From NCBI GenBank assembly GCA_024362935.1, contig JANCRA010000003.1, positions 36,951,291 to 37,015,290 on the forward strand: a stretch of 64,000 bases of DNA, given 5' to 3'. Below are positions 11,840 to 24,900 of this stretch, one piece after another. Each line of letters begins with the position of its first letter. The first letter of the stretch is position 1. The notes below the pieces were generated by a model. The model searched no databases, was not told the DNA's origin, and saw nothing but the letters and a program-made list of their open reading frames with translations. The position numbers and the translations under genes are program-made. The stretch comes from Setophaga petechia (lineage: Eukaryota > Chordata > Aves > Passeriformes > Parulidae).

Positions 11840-14800
11840 AGATGTAGATAAGATTCAAGTAATCCAGCATCTATCACTGTGAATTGCTTACTTCTAAAAC
11901 CCACTGCTACTCTGGAGTTTTCTCTATGACAAGCAGAGATTAGCAGTCTGTATTCCTGAAGGATGAGGGATTAGTACTCCAACACTCATAGGCTGACTGC
12001 ACATTGCATATTTAAGTATTTCCAGCTGTCTTAGGGTATCTGTAGTGCAGTTTGTCAGTAAAATTATTAAAATCAAACTTGCATTTCCAATCTTAAACAG
12101 ACCTTTAAAATTTTGGTGCTACTATGATGATAGTTGAATAATTTTTTTATATTTTTGTGGAATAAATCTGGATTTATTTTAGTGATACATAGAGGCAGTT
12201 CTCATGATGACGTATCTGATATCTGTTCATATATGATATGATATATGCATTTTTAATTGAGAAAAGGTTTTCATTTTTCTTAATTTAGGTAAAACCACTT
12301 ATCTTTCAGTCCTGTATTCGCATATTGATTGGACCTGTAAATGTTATTTCCTTTATTTCAGTGAGAGTAGAGTTAGGAGCTTGTTTCATGGGGGATTTTT
12401 CCAAATAACTTATTTGCCAAATCAAAGCATTGGAACTGGTAAAGAACTTCATGATTTGCCATTTGGTATGATCACAAAAATGTTATCATTGGGAATTCAG
12501 GAGATCTCTTGTTTGAAATCAGACATATTGCCAAAAATTTCAGTTATATGTTGTTAAAAAAAAAAACCAAACTAACAAAACCCCACATTTTTGTAAGGTG
12601 GGTTAGAGGCCAGTCTATATGAGAGCAAAAGCTGATGTTTTTTGTTTACGTGACTTCTACACAGTCAAATACAATAATTTTTCTACAATATGAATGGCCT
12701 AATGAGAAAATGTAGGAAAATAGGTGAAAATAACAGGTGTCAACAGGGAAGTGGGGTGGGAATGTTGTAAGGATATTTCTCAGAATATTTCTAAGGATAT
12801 TTCTGGAATATTTTCAGGATGTTTTATTTAGTGTTTCTAGAAACAGAGACAGAGAAGACTTTGACCATCCTCAATGTTAAAATTAGGAAATAAGACTGAC
12901 GCTATGAATGTCAAGTTGATAACCTTCATGTCATAGTCAAATACAATTTGGTTAATCATATTTCACCTTTGGAATTCTATTCTTCTCTCTCCACTGGTTA
13001 CAATGAATGACCTCTTTCTTCCTTTACATTTTTTCCTTCCAAGCAGTCTGCTTGGTCAATGCAAAATCAGCCTAAAAGATTCCCAATTACAGCAGTAGAG
13101 ATTTCCCCCCTCCTTTTCCCCTGTCTTTGTAGTTTTAAAGCTAATGAAGAATGGCTGTAGTCAGGAATAGCTGAAGTGGTCCTGAAAATTAAAGGCATTT
13201 GCCTGCTTCTACCATGCCTAGAGCCTTAGCTGAAAAAAAGGGTACATTTTAATAACTTGTTCTTATTAGTGCCTATTACACAATTTAGGCCCATGTGTTG
13301 GCTTATGCCACCTCTGGATAGAGGCTAGACTGTATAGAAAGAGGGTTTGATACCTTCCTAAATCATTAGCGTGGGACAAAACACCCTGTCAGTGGCATTT
13401 TCACCGGTTCCTATAGAAACTGAAAAAAGTTTGGTTCTGTGAGCTCTACAAATCCTTTGCTCAGCTCCACAGCTGCACAGCTCTTCAGCCTCACTGCCAG
13501 ACCCTGTTTCCCTGGGACAACTGAGCCCTTAGAAAATTAACTCCCATGCCCCCATAAACATTTCCTTATACAGGAAACTTATCTTAAGCAGGTACTTCCT
13601 ATGATGTCTCCGTTCTTATCGTCTCCTGGTCCTCTAGGAAAATTTGGGCATTGGTCTGTATAGTTTTGGGAAATTTGTGCAAGTCAAGTTAATTATATAA
13701 TTGTTATCATTAAGAATTATCGACAAATATTGTTATAATTATAATATTACTACTATTACTAATGTTATTTTAACAATAGGTCTTCCTGTGCAAATGAGTG
13801 TTTGTTTTACACTTGTGCCTACAAAGTTTGAACAGAACATGTTTGTTAAAATCTACAAAAGTGGCTTCTGGAGAAGCAAAAAGAAGAACCTTTCATTGCA
13901 CTTCTGTTCTGAAATGCATCATTGACATGCAGTGGAGGGAATAAGCATTAAATTTAATTAATAATGAATTTTTTTTTTCACCTTTCAGCTTTGAAAAGAG
14001 AATGTTTCTCACATTCTGTAGAGTTTTATTTTATTAACCACACAAAGAGAAATAATGCTTCATTTAACTATGTCAAAACCAATCTAAACTCTCTGCTATT
14101 TACTTTCCTTTCTACCAATTTTAATGCATTTTTAATTCCACACCACTGGTTGGCAAACCAACCATTGAAGTTATTGCTGCCCTGTAATGTATTTCAGTCA
14201 TTTCTAATAAACCTGGACCTTAAGATGATTTATTATTATCTCTCTACTATGAAAATGGATTTGCCGCCTGTGCTGGGTTTCAGCCTTCATTACTATGGAA
14301 GATACATATAAGATTGAAGAAACAAACAAAAATAACTTATCAGAATACAGACAACTTCTAATTTTTTGTTCTTTTGCAAGGAAAAAAAATATGTTTGAGG
14401 AAGAAAATACAGAAAATGGATGAGTTTTTAATGAATTTAAAGGAAATTTTCCTGAAATTTCAGCAACAGGAAGAACAAAAGTTATTTTAACAGGCGTTTT
14501 AAATTATAAAATCTGTGGGTTTATTCTTTTTGAAATTAACCCTGATATATTTTGTAGGTACTTTCTTAAGCTATTATGGAAATGTATACATTTATTTTGC
14601 AAACGCCTGTATGTTAAAAATTTATTTAAGATTTCAACAAGAAGGTTGGAAAATAATACAAAAATAAAATAACTGACGTATGATCAAAATATCATATCAA
14701 AATATAACATAAAACATCCTGGTCCTTTGAATTTGTTTGTTCAAATACAACAAGAAGTCACAGTTCTCATTTTCTGAAAGTCACATCGAAAATATCTTGT

Positions 14801-16140
14801 TCATCACATCTATTACAGGAGAATAATTACTTTCAAAGCAAACTCTTTTATGTTAAGTTCTGTACAAGTCAGAGTGGTAGACAATTGAGTTCATGTTATT
14901 CTCATCCTTGATTTCTGGGGAATTTCGTTGTGTCCTTAACAGTTTTTCTGTTTTTCAGAATTGTTCTTCTCCTATTGTTCTGACTGTTCCTTGTAACCCA
15001 ACTTTTACATACTGAGTGTTTTTCATGGGCAAGGAAAAAGATTTTCAGCTGCTGCTATGACTGGCAGCTGAGCAGTTTTTTCAATCTCAATCCTTCAAAC
15101 TGAGTTTATTTTATTCAGAAATTGCCCGAAGATTGTCAGATGAACGTGAACAAATCTTCATTTTTTCCTGCTTTTGGCTAGAGGCTCTCAGTTTCTGGAG
15201 CCGATACTTTGTGAACTCCTGTAGTCTTTTATAATTATTAACCTTTCTTAAAAGAGCTAACTAAACCTTTAAAGCTACTTTCAGCCTATTTTGAAGAGAG
15301 GAGCTATTTCAGAAAATGATATCCTGCAAAATTTCCTTGAAATATTTACTTTCTGTCTGTAATAGTTTAAATTAACCATGTTTGTCTTTAATAACTACAC
15401 TTTATGGCCTCTGAGCTGTAATTTGGCTACTGAAAGATGGCATTAGGCAAGCTTGATTGCCTCCTAATACCGCACATATTCTGAAAAATCAGTTATTTTA
15501 GCTTTATTGTTTACCTTCTAGGAAGTTGCAGCCTGCACCCAGCCAGCTGACACTGGGGGGACAGTTTTGTAGTTTTATCATATCTTCATGCATCTTCATC
15601 TCTGTGGTAAGCCTTGTTTCTGTAGAGTCTGAGTGTAAAGTATCCACATGGAAGATAGGAACAAATCTGTTCTTACAAATTACTTTGGTAATGTAAAAAT
15701 ACACTTGGCACTTTGTGATTCAGCTTATCTATTTTTAAAAGGTAGATAATGGCAAGGTATGCTAATCATTTTTTGCTCCTAGTGCATTACTAACAATAAT
15801 TCTACTAGATACGTATTTAAATATATCAGCTCTTCTGAGAAGTTCAAGATCTAATAGATGTAAATGTGCTAAGGTTTTTAAAGCATCTTGGAAGGTCATG
15901 GATTGAGATTAAATTAGTGCCCCCTCATGATACTCTGCAATAATCTACACTCTAGTCAGTAGGAGATAGAAATGCAAGCTAGATTGCAAATGGAATGCAG
16001 TTATAAACTATGTTACAGAGGAAAGAGATCTCATGTAGATATCATTGATATGTATCAGCTAGCTTTTCCACAGTAACTATAAAAAATAAATGCCAATCCA
16101 TATTTTCTGCAGAAAATTAAAGAATTCATACAGGGCTAAT
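11840..16140. other. AT-rich non-coding DNA
   Basis: No gene was recognised. A short cluster of the word aggatatttct recurs at about 12770-12805. A 115-codon frame at 13964-14311 follows a reasonable pyrimidine tract and AG near 13989, but its translation has no recognisable domain and AT-biased composition, so it is not annotated as coding. The segment near 13440-13560 is modestly GC-richer without a clear identity. Confidence 0.5.
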
Positions 16141-16220
16141 TTGGTTTTTTTTGGTTGGTTTTGTTTTTGGGTTTGGGGTTTTTTCTTTTGATTTGGTTTT
16201 GTTTTGCTTTTTTTATTTTT
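16141..16220. repeat. G/T-rich tract
   Basis: The plus strand is almost purely T and G for about 80 bases, with GGG and GGGG runs near 16169-16178. It is the same style as the tract at 11.8 kb. There is no coding meaning; likely simple-sequence expansion or a degraded retroposon tail. Confidence 0.75.
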
Positions 16221-17275
16221 ATTCTACCTTCTTGTTGTTCTGTTGGATTTTCTGTCTTTATGATTAGGTGTCATTCTCAAAGCAGATGGCAGCAGTGGTG
16301 AGAGGCAATCTCCACTGCCATTTATGCATTCTTTATGGTGTTCTTCTTCACACTGGTGGCATGCTTCCCCACATGTTGAACTTTATCAGTATCTGACCTT
16401 AAAATCTCAGAGGTGGTAGGATCAAGGAATAAGCATTTTTAAGGTGTGGATAAGAGTGATGAGAATTATTAGAGGTCAGAGGATTTACAAGTTAAAATTA
16501 ATTGAGCCTGAGGCAGTATATAGTTTAGCAGAATGAACTGAGTTTTTGAAAAAGGATCAAAGGGAGAGCTGTATGATCACCTCTAAAGGATATAAACTGC
16601 AATGGCTGAAATGTGCTAGTCAGTCACAGACTCCATGTGAGCAGTGCAGAGAACTATGTTCAGAACCCTGGGTATAGAAAGAAAGAAGTTATCTTGTCTT
16701 TTAGGAAAAGAGGGCAGGTCATTTGCTACCTTGGTATCAAATGCTGATAAGAAGAACAAGTAATTTTATGATTTAGAGCTCACCTTTTGAACTGGCTAAT
16801 ACAGGCAACTCTTCTGTCATTCTCTTTTATGAGGCAGGCACAATCAGCCCCAACTACCAAAACAATTTAACACTGAAAATTGTGAGTAAGTACTACCACC
16901 AAATAACCCAACAGTGGAACATAATTGTGATGAACTGATTTATTGGATCCTTTGGAACTGGATGTAACTAAGCCAAGGTGCAAATCTCAATTCAGTATTC
17001 TAGATTTTTAGTGTCAAAGTTTTATGTCATTTTTAGGTTGAGAGCCTTTTTCATACCTACTGTAAAACTATACAAACACCATTCTCTAAATATCCCCCCA
17101 AAATGTGAATTTTTTATCTTGAATTTGATTACTATTTGAGCTGAACATTTCACATTTTCTGAAGCCCTTGAAAGCCATCAAGGCAAATTTCCTTCCACTT
17201 TCTGCCCTACAGCATGTTTTTTTATCTCTACAAAATATCATTTATATATTGGAAAGCAAAAAAAAAAAAGAAAAC
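16221..17275. other. Non-coding DNA, nothing recognised
   Basis: No open frame, repeat family or RNA element recognised. A 12-base A run at about 17260-17271 lies just before the CR1 fragment. Confidence 0.55.
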
Positions 17276-17277
17276 CA

Positions 17278-17429
17278 GTGTCAGGATGGTGACACAGTGA
17301 AACACATTGCTCAGGGAGGTTGTGGAGTATTATCCAGGGGAACCTGCTCTGGCTGACCTTACTTTGAGAGGAGAGCTTAGATGGGATGATCTCCAGAGTC
17401 CTCTTCCACCTTCAAGTATTTTGTGATTG
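17278..17429 (+). mobile_element. CR1 LINE 3'-end fragment (plus strand)
   Basis: The order of words matches the familiar CR1 3' region: a segment equivalent to 'gggaggttgtggagt', then 'aacctgctctggctgacc', then 'gatgatctccagag', then 'cttccacc', ending in a ttttgtgattg terminus equivalent to the family's terminal ATTCTRTG-type octamer. CR1 elements are usually severely 5'-truncated, as here (about 150 bases). The many substitutions and small deletions show it is an old, inactive copy. Confidence 0.85.
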
Positions 17430-20400
17430 TTTGAACTTTGACTACCCTAGCTGAATAATGATTAGAAACTTATGTCATTTTTTACAATATGTATTTCTTT
17501 TTTCTAAAAAACATTGCTTGCAACAAATCCTTTGGAACCTTTGCTTGAAAATTATTTTTAAATATTTTCTTTTCAATTCCAAGAGCAGAATAAACTTCAG
17601 CATATCTACTTTAATTCAACAAACCAATCTTTTAAAACCTTGTTGAGTTATAATAAAATTATTTTTTTTCCTGGCAAATTAATAGGCCTATTTTATTACT
17701 GGAATCTGTGTAATAATTATGTTTACACAATGGAATTGTTCTTGTGTGTTAAAGTTATAAAAGTACTGCTTGCTAATAGTTTTTAGTTTTATTCTTGAAA
17801 TAAAAAATATTCCTAATTTATGTGATTGTAGTTGCTAACAAGTGCATAAATGCTTTTTCCAGTCAGTTTCTAGTACTGGTATTTATTTTGGTAGAAAGAG
17901 AAGAAGTCTAATAAAAATGAAAGACCAGTTTACACTAAATTGATGGGTTGTAGTGGCTTCCTTCAATCTGGCACACTAAAATTTTTAATTCCTGAAGAAT
18001 TATTTTAGCTGTTAAGAAATCAAGAAATAAGTGCTGCATGCCTCAACCAATCAAAGGAATTTAAATACCTCAAGGGAAAGTTGAAATGAAAATAGATAGG
18101 CTCTTTTCAAATGCTTACAAACAGGAATATCAATAAGATAGGTTTGGAGTTTGCCTCCACTAAAATCCCCAAGTTTATTTTGGCTAGCAGCATTTTCAGC
18201 AATCACTCTAATTATCTAATTGTGTGGATTGTGGATTGTGAGGTGGTGACTGTGGTTTGGTTTTGTTGATTTTTTACTCTTGATTGAAATACATGGTTGG
18301 TCTCAGCATCTTCACAGCATCAGAAAACTCTGTGGCAATGTCTGCTGCTCTATCTGGAGCAGATGTTGCTGTTTTCAAGTAGCTGTGTCAAAGTGGCACA
18401 CACATCAAGCTGTAATCTGAGATGTCTGGTGGGATAAATGACGCTGTGCAAAGAAATCACAAAAGTATAAAGCTATCAAAAATCTGTTATCTGAAGTGTG
18501 TTTCTAATTCCATGTCCATACCTTTCCAGGAATAAAGAGGAAACAACTGATATTGATTCTTTCATCTGCCTAGAGGCAAGAGTCTGAAATTTGTAATTTG
18601 CAATACTTTATGTCGCAGGGTTGCCAGCATAAGGACAATATCTGGATTAACTAAAAAAAGATAGATTTCTTCTAGGTACTAATGATGGCTCCTATCCAGA
18701 TGAGAGGAAAAATTAGATTTTATTAAGTATTTTAAACTACTGTTCAGACAGAGTTTTATCTTTTGTGTAATCTTTTTATTTCCCAAATTCTTTGTGAAAT
18801 ATTTTGGGTTTGAAAAGTGCTGCAGAACTTCCATAGTAGCTGATAAACCATGTGAGCCTGCATGTTGTAATCCTATTTCAGCCTTGTCTTGTATGCATGT
18901 AAAATGTTTTTCAGCATTGTAGGTGTTAAAGGAAGCTGTTTTAAAACACAATTTGGAAGACCATGTCTCCTCTCATAATCTTCTTTCCGGCTGTCATTGG
19001 AAAAGTGGAGACATCCTTCCCAAATGTCTGAAGTCTGGGGCTGCTGATGATAAAACTTGCATCATTCTATAGTCACCATGTGTACTCATTTCCCACAAGA
19101 ACATGTACTCTAAGAACATAAGTAATTCCTGTTTATTTACAAAGTAGTTGTATATAGACTGCAAAACCTCTATAGAAAAAAAACCCCAGAAACTCTCTCT
19201 CCCATATTCATCTTTATTTGGGATTTTACAGAAGGATTATTAGTCAACTTAATATTTCTGTGATATTTTTTTGCATGAGTAGACGGAACTATTTTTTTTT
19301 TTTTTAGTTATTGAATATTGTAACTGGGCTTGAAAAAACTGGCTGTGAATTCCAGGTAATTGCTTGTACACATGATTTTTAAAAAGTCTTTAGTCTCCGC
19401 CCCTTCTAGTCTCAAGTATTAATGAGAATATTTGTGATATTGTCTTTAAAACTCATACTCACATGTTGACTCACAAGTCTTAGAAAAAAATTTCTATCTT
19501 TGTACTTTTGTTCTTTGAAAGGTAGTGACAGGATACGAGACCCACATAGGTAAAAAAAAGGTAGAAAAAGTTAATGGATTCATCTAATTAAAATATTATT
19601 TCTTCTAATACTGTATAAAAGTAGGCGAAGTTTCATCTTCAATTTTTACCAAAGTTTTGGAAGAAAAGGGTTGAATTTTGAATTATAGAAATTAGGAATT
19701 AGTCAGGTTATATTTCACTGTGTAACTCAGATTCTCTTCCAAATTAATTCATGATTGGAAGACCCAGACTCACGTGCAGAGATAAATACTGATGGTTTTT
19801 TCACAAGCTGCAATAATAAACCTCTTCATACAGTCTTATTTATGTTTTGCTTCTGTGATTTTCTCCACATACTTCTAATAGATGGATAAAATGTGATTAC
19901 ACTGAGTGGGTAAGTAATGCTTTATTTTCATCGCATTTTCACCTGTCTGAAATCAGATTGGTATCTTCTTCAATCTATTGGTTATTTGCAAATATTTGGT
20001 GTTTAAATTACAGTAATAATTTTTCTGTAGTTCAGTAAGCAGCGACTAAATGTGAGTCTTTGAATTTTTAAATATGAAAGAAATTATTTTATAAGTCTCT
20101 GACTTCAGCTTCTTCTCTGAATAAATACATAGGATGAATTGAAAATACTCTACTGCAAATATTTACAGTCTGACAGTAATTTTTGAGAAAGATCCCTTCT
20201 GGTAAGCCTACTATCCTATGTTCAGATGGAAAAAAAACACAAATCAACAAAAAGCTCCAAGTAAACAACAACAACAAAAAACAAAACAAAAAAAAGTAGC
20301 TGACTTAACCCCAAACAAACCAATTGGGGGGTGAACACTGAAATTTCTTAAGGCACTAATATTTGCCTAACATTAGTAATGATATTACATTGCATTAACT

Positions 20401-20430
20401 GTCAAGTGAGTATACAGATATAATTTCTTT
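17430..20430. other. AT-rich non-coding DNA
   Basis: No gene was recognised. A small direct repeat of the word gtggattgtg lies near 18223-18240. Poly-T (about 12 bases) occurs near 19291-19304. Frames are short and without family resemblance. Confidence 0.55.
20230..20296. repeat. A/C-rich simple tract
   Basis: A-runs interrupted by single C bases and AAC triplets. This is the complement-strand version of the G/T tracts elsewhere in the window. An unrelated ccaattgggggg segment follows shortly after. Confidence 0.75.
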
Positions 20431-20504
20431 CCCCTGAAATGCATTGGCCTGCACTAAAGTACCAATCAAATTTCTTCCTCACTGAACCGAAAAATGTTCA
20501 GTCT

Positions 20505-20600
20505 CCTATGCAGTGGATAAAATTATTTCAAAGACCAAGGTTCAAGTCCTCCCTTGTGTTTGGAGAGGTACCTTCATCTGTTCCTGTCTTAGGCAGAAGA
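20505..20600 (+). mobile_element. Possible MIR-type tRNA-derived SINE relic
   Basis: The segment contains gcagtggataaa (near 20510), resembling a tRNA A-box region as in MIR ('tagtggttaa'). About 30 bases later comes GGTTCAAGTCC at 20539-20549, an almost perfect tRNA B-box as in MIR-type SINEs. Further on, ttcatctgttcct echoes the SINE's 'cctcatctgt' body. No cloverleaf can be drawn, so it is not a tRNA gene. Assignment by eye to a degraded amniote SINE is tentative. Confidence 0.35.
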
Positions 20601-20830
20601 AATGAGGAAGAAAGTCTTTCTCCAAAAGCCTTCCCTTCTTTAAGGGAGGGAGCCATCTCTCAAAGAGCTGACTCTGCTGAGCGTAGTTTCCATGAATGCT
20701 GTCCTGCTGAGCAGCAGGCCTGCATCTGAGAATGAGAATGACCGAGAGAGTGGCCTTTGCCCTTCTTTGAACCTGCTTTTTCTGGCGCCAGGATCTCTGA
20801 GGATTTAGGTGCTCTTAGTGTTTTAAAGTA
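20600..20830. other. GC-richer patch, unidentified
   Basis: This patch is less AT-rich than the surroundings, with a small palindrome-like stretch (ctgctgagcagcagg near 20703-20718) and a rare ggcgcc site near 20784. Frames are open on both strands for 65-95 codons, but no family is recognisable. It could be regulatory or simply a local compositional fluctuation. Confidence 0.3.
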
Positions 20831-21860
20831 GCATCCATTCAACATGCTGAAAGGCTCCATTCAGTTCAGACTGGCTTAAGCAAATGGAAAAGTATACAAA
20901 ACACTGGTCTTGCTCTTTTTGTTGGAAGAACAATATTTTATAGAAATAATTGGATCCATTTATTGTCCTGCCTTTATTATTCAGTTTTTGAGAAAGCAAA
21001 GTGATAAAGCTGAACATCGTAAATTCCTGAAGTGGAAGGAAAAATGGTTAACTCTGGGAATATTTAGATTTTCTTTCTACTCAGTTTGCACTTTTCAACA
21101 TTCAATCAATTATGCCTTATGATACTGTTAATTTTATTCTGCATTCCTTTTTAAGATAATGTATAGATACCTTTCTTTGTATTGACTGTGTTTATGGGAA
21201 ATGAAAAAATTATCTTAAAGAATTTTGGAGAAACATTTTTAGACATTTTTCTTATGAGTGTAGAATAGAATAGAGTTAAGCAAAGGGCTAGCAACAAAGA
21301 AAATAAAAACTGACAGAATCAAGAAGTTAGTTTGATCTTGGTTAAAGTGTTTTAATATTAATTGTCTTTTTCAACAATATGAACAGATTAACCTCTGTGG
21401 TCTCAAGCACTTAATCCCATCACGACATACATTACTAGGCATGGTACACAAATGTGTGATGGATATAATTTGAGAATATTCTTCTTATAAAAGTCTTTTT
21501 TGTGTGTGAGCATTACTTGTGTAGACTCTATACATGCGCATATTTAATCACTTTTTAAAAAATATATAATACTCTAACTATTTTGGGTTATGAGCTTTTG
21601 AACTAAAAAAAGCTACAAGCTCTCACCTAATGGTCCTGACATTTATTTTTATTCTATAGATATGCAGTTAATCAAGATACACTGTCCCTGATAAAAATTT
21701 GTCCCTGATAAAAATATTTCTTCTCAGGATGTATAGATTGCACATCTATTGTTATCTTCCCAAAGACACAAAAAGCCATGAGTTTTCTGTTGCTAGGGAG
21801 GGTTGGAATACATATGTCAAGCATCTTACGTGATCTTCATTATTGTAGTATTGTCGAATT
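20831..21860. other. AT-rich non-coding DNA
   Basis: No gene was recognised. A 15-base word gtccctgataaaaat is tandemly duplicated with a 17-base period at 21684-21715, the only clear local structure. Confidence 0.55.
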
Positions 21861-21864
21861 CTCA

Positions 21865-21952
21865 AAACAGATGGGGAAGCGTAGAATGAAATTAGATGCA
21901 AAATCACACAGGAAGTCAATCACAGATATAGAAACATAAATGAGTCTCTCAG
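21865..21952 (-). mobile_element. Possible MIR-type SINE relic (minus strand)
   Basis: Read on the plus strand, 'aacagatggggaagc', then 'attagatgcaaaatcacacaggaagtc', then 'cagatatagaa' follow the order of the reverse complement of a MIR-type SINE body (acagatgaggaa, gttaagtgacttgcc, caaggtcacacaggaagt, ggcagag). The match is patchy but collinear. It is ancient and inactive if real. Confidence 0.4.
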
Positions 21953-24900
21953 TTTGTTTAATATAAAATTGTCCCTTCATTGTAAGAAAGATGCATTATC
22001 TGAAGTAAGATACTTGTGCATAAGAATTCCAGAAATTATAACAACTGTTAATATATGGCAAAATGAAGGTCTCATAATTATCAAGGGTTCCCTGCCTGAG
22101 GATTAGGTCATTGTTGTTCTCTTGAAGGTGCCTTTTCAAATTCTTTTAATAATTATTAACTAAGAAAAAACCCTCCTAGCTGATTTCTTTTATTCACAAA
22201 TATGATTTTTTTTCAATCTGAAAATGAGAAATGACCCTGAAATTTGCCATCCCCTAAGTCTTCTATATCCTAACACTGGTTCTGAAAGCTGTGTTTGGTA
22301 TTTAACTGCATGATGTAGACTGCATCTGGTATTTTGCTGTATACTGGAAGGTACTCATGCTTTTCAGCATTGTTATTTTTTCCCCCTATGGTCAGAGTTA
22401 ATGAGGTCTTGCTTTGTAATAGCAGATGTAAAAACAAAATTTTAATTACCCATCTGTATCCTCATTTTCATCTCAATTTCTTCTTTATTTTTGGGCTATA
22501 CTGTTTTATTGACTGTGATTATGATTTCTTTTATGGAATCTTTTACCTTCAGAGTCCCATAAAAAGCTTTGCGTACACTTGGACTGGAGGTGTACTGGAG
22601 CTGCAGTGGGGTTGCTGTTGGATCCTGCAGAAATAGGGAGGCATATCCCAGGAATTGGATTTTACTGATCAAATCTAGTAAAAAAAGTTAGTTATATTCT
22701 GCAGCCAAAATGCTATTAAGGCAAATACTTCTGACTTTAAGGTACCAAATCTTTAATCAGCATAAAACACTGCTCCTTTGGACTGCAAATAATTGAAGCT
22801 ATTTATCATGTGCTTCGCGGTTAAATGAACTATTTCTGTGCTGGAATGTTACAGCTGTTTGTTAACACTGCACAGTTTCAGAAGAGTTGAAGTGAAGAAA
22901 CAGAAAACAACCTACTTAAAATGTAGGTAATTTCCTCAGACTGTGATTAGTTTTGAAGATTCTAAAACAAATGATAGTCAGATTTTCTCCAAAAGCATGC
23001 CATTTCATAAGATTTTGTGGCTAGTGATGAATCTGAGATGAAAGGGTTGTGTTCATTAGGGGTTTTACATGCCAAGCTTACATGCTGGCTTAGATTGTTT
23101 CTCTGAAAAAAGGATTCCAGCCTGGCTAATATGTTGCTGATACTGCATTCAGAAATACCTCATGTTTTTTGTGATGCTTCTTTCCAAGTACAGCTAATCC
23201 TGCTCTGGCATGGTTTTGCAATGAGTACCTGAAACTTATTGCAATATTATTACAGCAGTCTGCAGTAAAGGTAGCGTGTTGCTTTTACAAAATTATTTCG
23301 ATTTTAGGCTGTGGTGTAAGCAAAGGATAGTGTTGTAGTATATTTAATTACCTTTTTTTTCTCCTCCTGTTTATGACATGGACTTAATTTGGTTAATTTC
23401 CCTGTCAGTTAAACTTCCACTGGCATATTTCTTTGGTTTTATAGATCTTTATCTTGGTAGATATGCTCGAATGGTAGTATTTCCTGGATTAATTTTTGGC
23501 ACAAAGGCTTTATCCTATCTCCAGTTCTGATGTTTAATCCAACATGATAATGTGTTTTTGCAAAGCATGGAGACTCGTGTGTTAGTGGGCAGCAACTGGC
23601 ACTTCAGAATTTGGAAGCTGTTTCTAGAATCTCCACCTTATGTTGTCTAAAATGGAAATTACTTTATTAAAAATAACTTGATTCGCCTCAGTGCACCTGT
23701 TTCTATGCAACAGCAAAGGCACCTGTGTCCTATTAATACTTACATTATGCAGCACATTTGGAAATGTTATAACTCAGGTGGATTATCCTCCTGGGAACCA
23801 CACACATCGCTCCTGCCTCGGCTCTTTCTCTATCTATATGTCAAATTGTTAAATGATTTTTGGGTTACTTCAATGTGTTTTCAGCTTGAATTCTTAAAAC
23901 ATGCTACTCAGGCAAGTAAAAAGAAACTTATTCCTGATGGCTGGTAGAAGATCTCCATGTTTTTCTATATTCAAATTGTCCAACATCTTTTTTGAATCCA
24001 TCCATTCTTTTGTACTGCTATTTAAAATGAGAGGTACATAGCTGGTAGGTCATCTACAGTTGCTTGTTTCTAACTCAGACTGTTGTTCAACTAGAAATTA
24101 AAATGTCTCTCATGCTGCTTCTTGTCTAGGTCAATTATTTTTGTTATAGTATCAAAGGTTTTGGAAATCCATTTAAGATTATTTGCTATTTCGTTATTGT
24201 ACAAATATTAATTTAATTTTTACATTAAAATATGACAACTGCAACTCAAGCATCAGGTGACTCCCACAGAAATGATGAGCAAGAAATTCACTCATTTTGC
24301 CCTGAATCTTATTCATTTAGCTTTACTGCCAATAATGTAAATTGGCATCAAGGCTATGGAAATAGGTTCCATATTACTTGTTAGTTAAATATGATTTGAA
24401 ACTTTTTATTTTCTGGTGTGGCATCACTGTGTATGGCTAGAAGTAGTATACTAGGAAATAGCCAATATTTTTACTTTTCATATTTAGTAGCCAAAACTGA
24501 CTGCGTGGAGTGTTAATCTCACCTAAGTTATCGAACTCAATGGTGATCATACAAGATCTTTATTTCTGCTGATTTAGAATCATGCCTTAGATACTTCATA
24601 GTTTTTCCTAATTCAGTATTTTAAAAGATAGCTCTTACTAAATAGGTTTTTGCTGTGTTATACAGCAAGGAAACCTACTCTGAGTAGTATATCAATCATT
24701 CAGGATGATTTGGACTCTGTTGAAAGGGACCTGAACAAGATAAGTAGTCTACTTCCATCTTCAAAAATAAAATTAATATAGTAACTAATTCCTGACATGT
24801 AATTGTCTAGCCTGTACTTAAAACCATCACCTAGACTTCAACAGACCCCTTGCCATATGAAATCTCACAGAACCTGATTTTCCTTCTTAAAAACATTTGG

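Noticed and set aside
13964..14311. 115-codon plus-strand frame behind a pyrimidine tract and AG
   Set aside because: AT-biased translation rich in Phe, Leu, Asn and Lys without any domain, no supporting donor or polyadenylation arrangement; expected by chance in AT-rich DNA.
20539..20549. tRNA B-box-like GGTTCAAGTCC considered as a tRNA gene
   Set aside because: No cloverleaf, acceptor stem or anticodon arm can be formed around it; better explained as a SINE relic.
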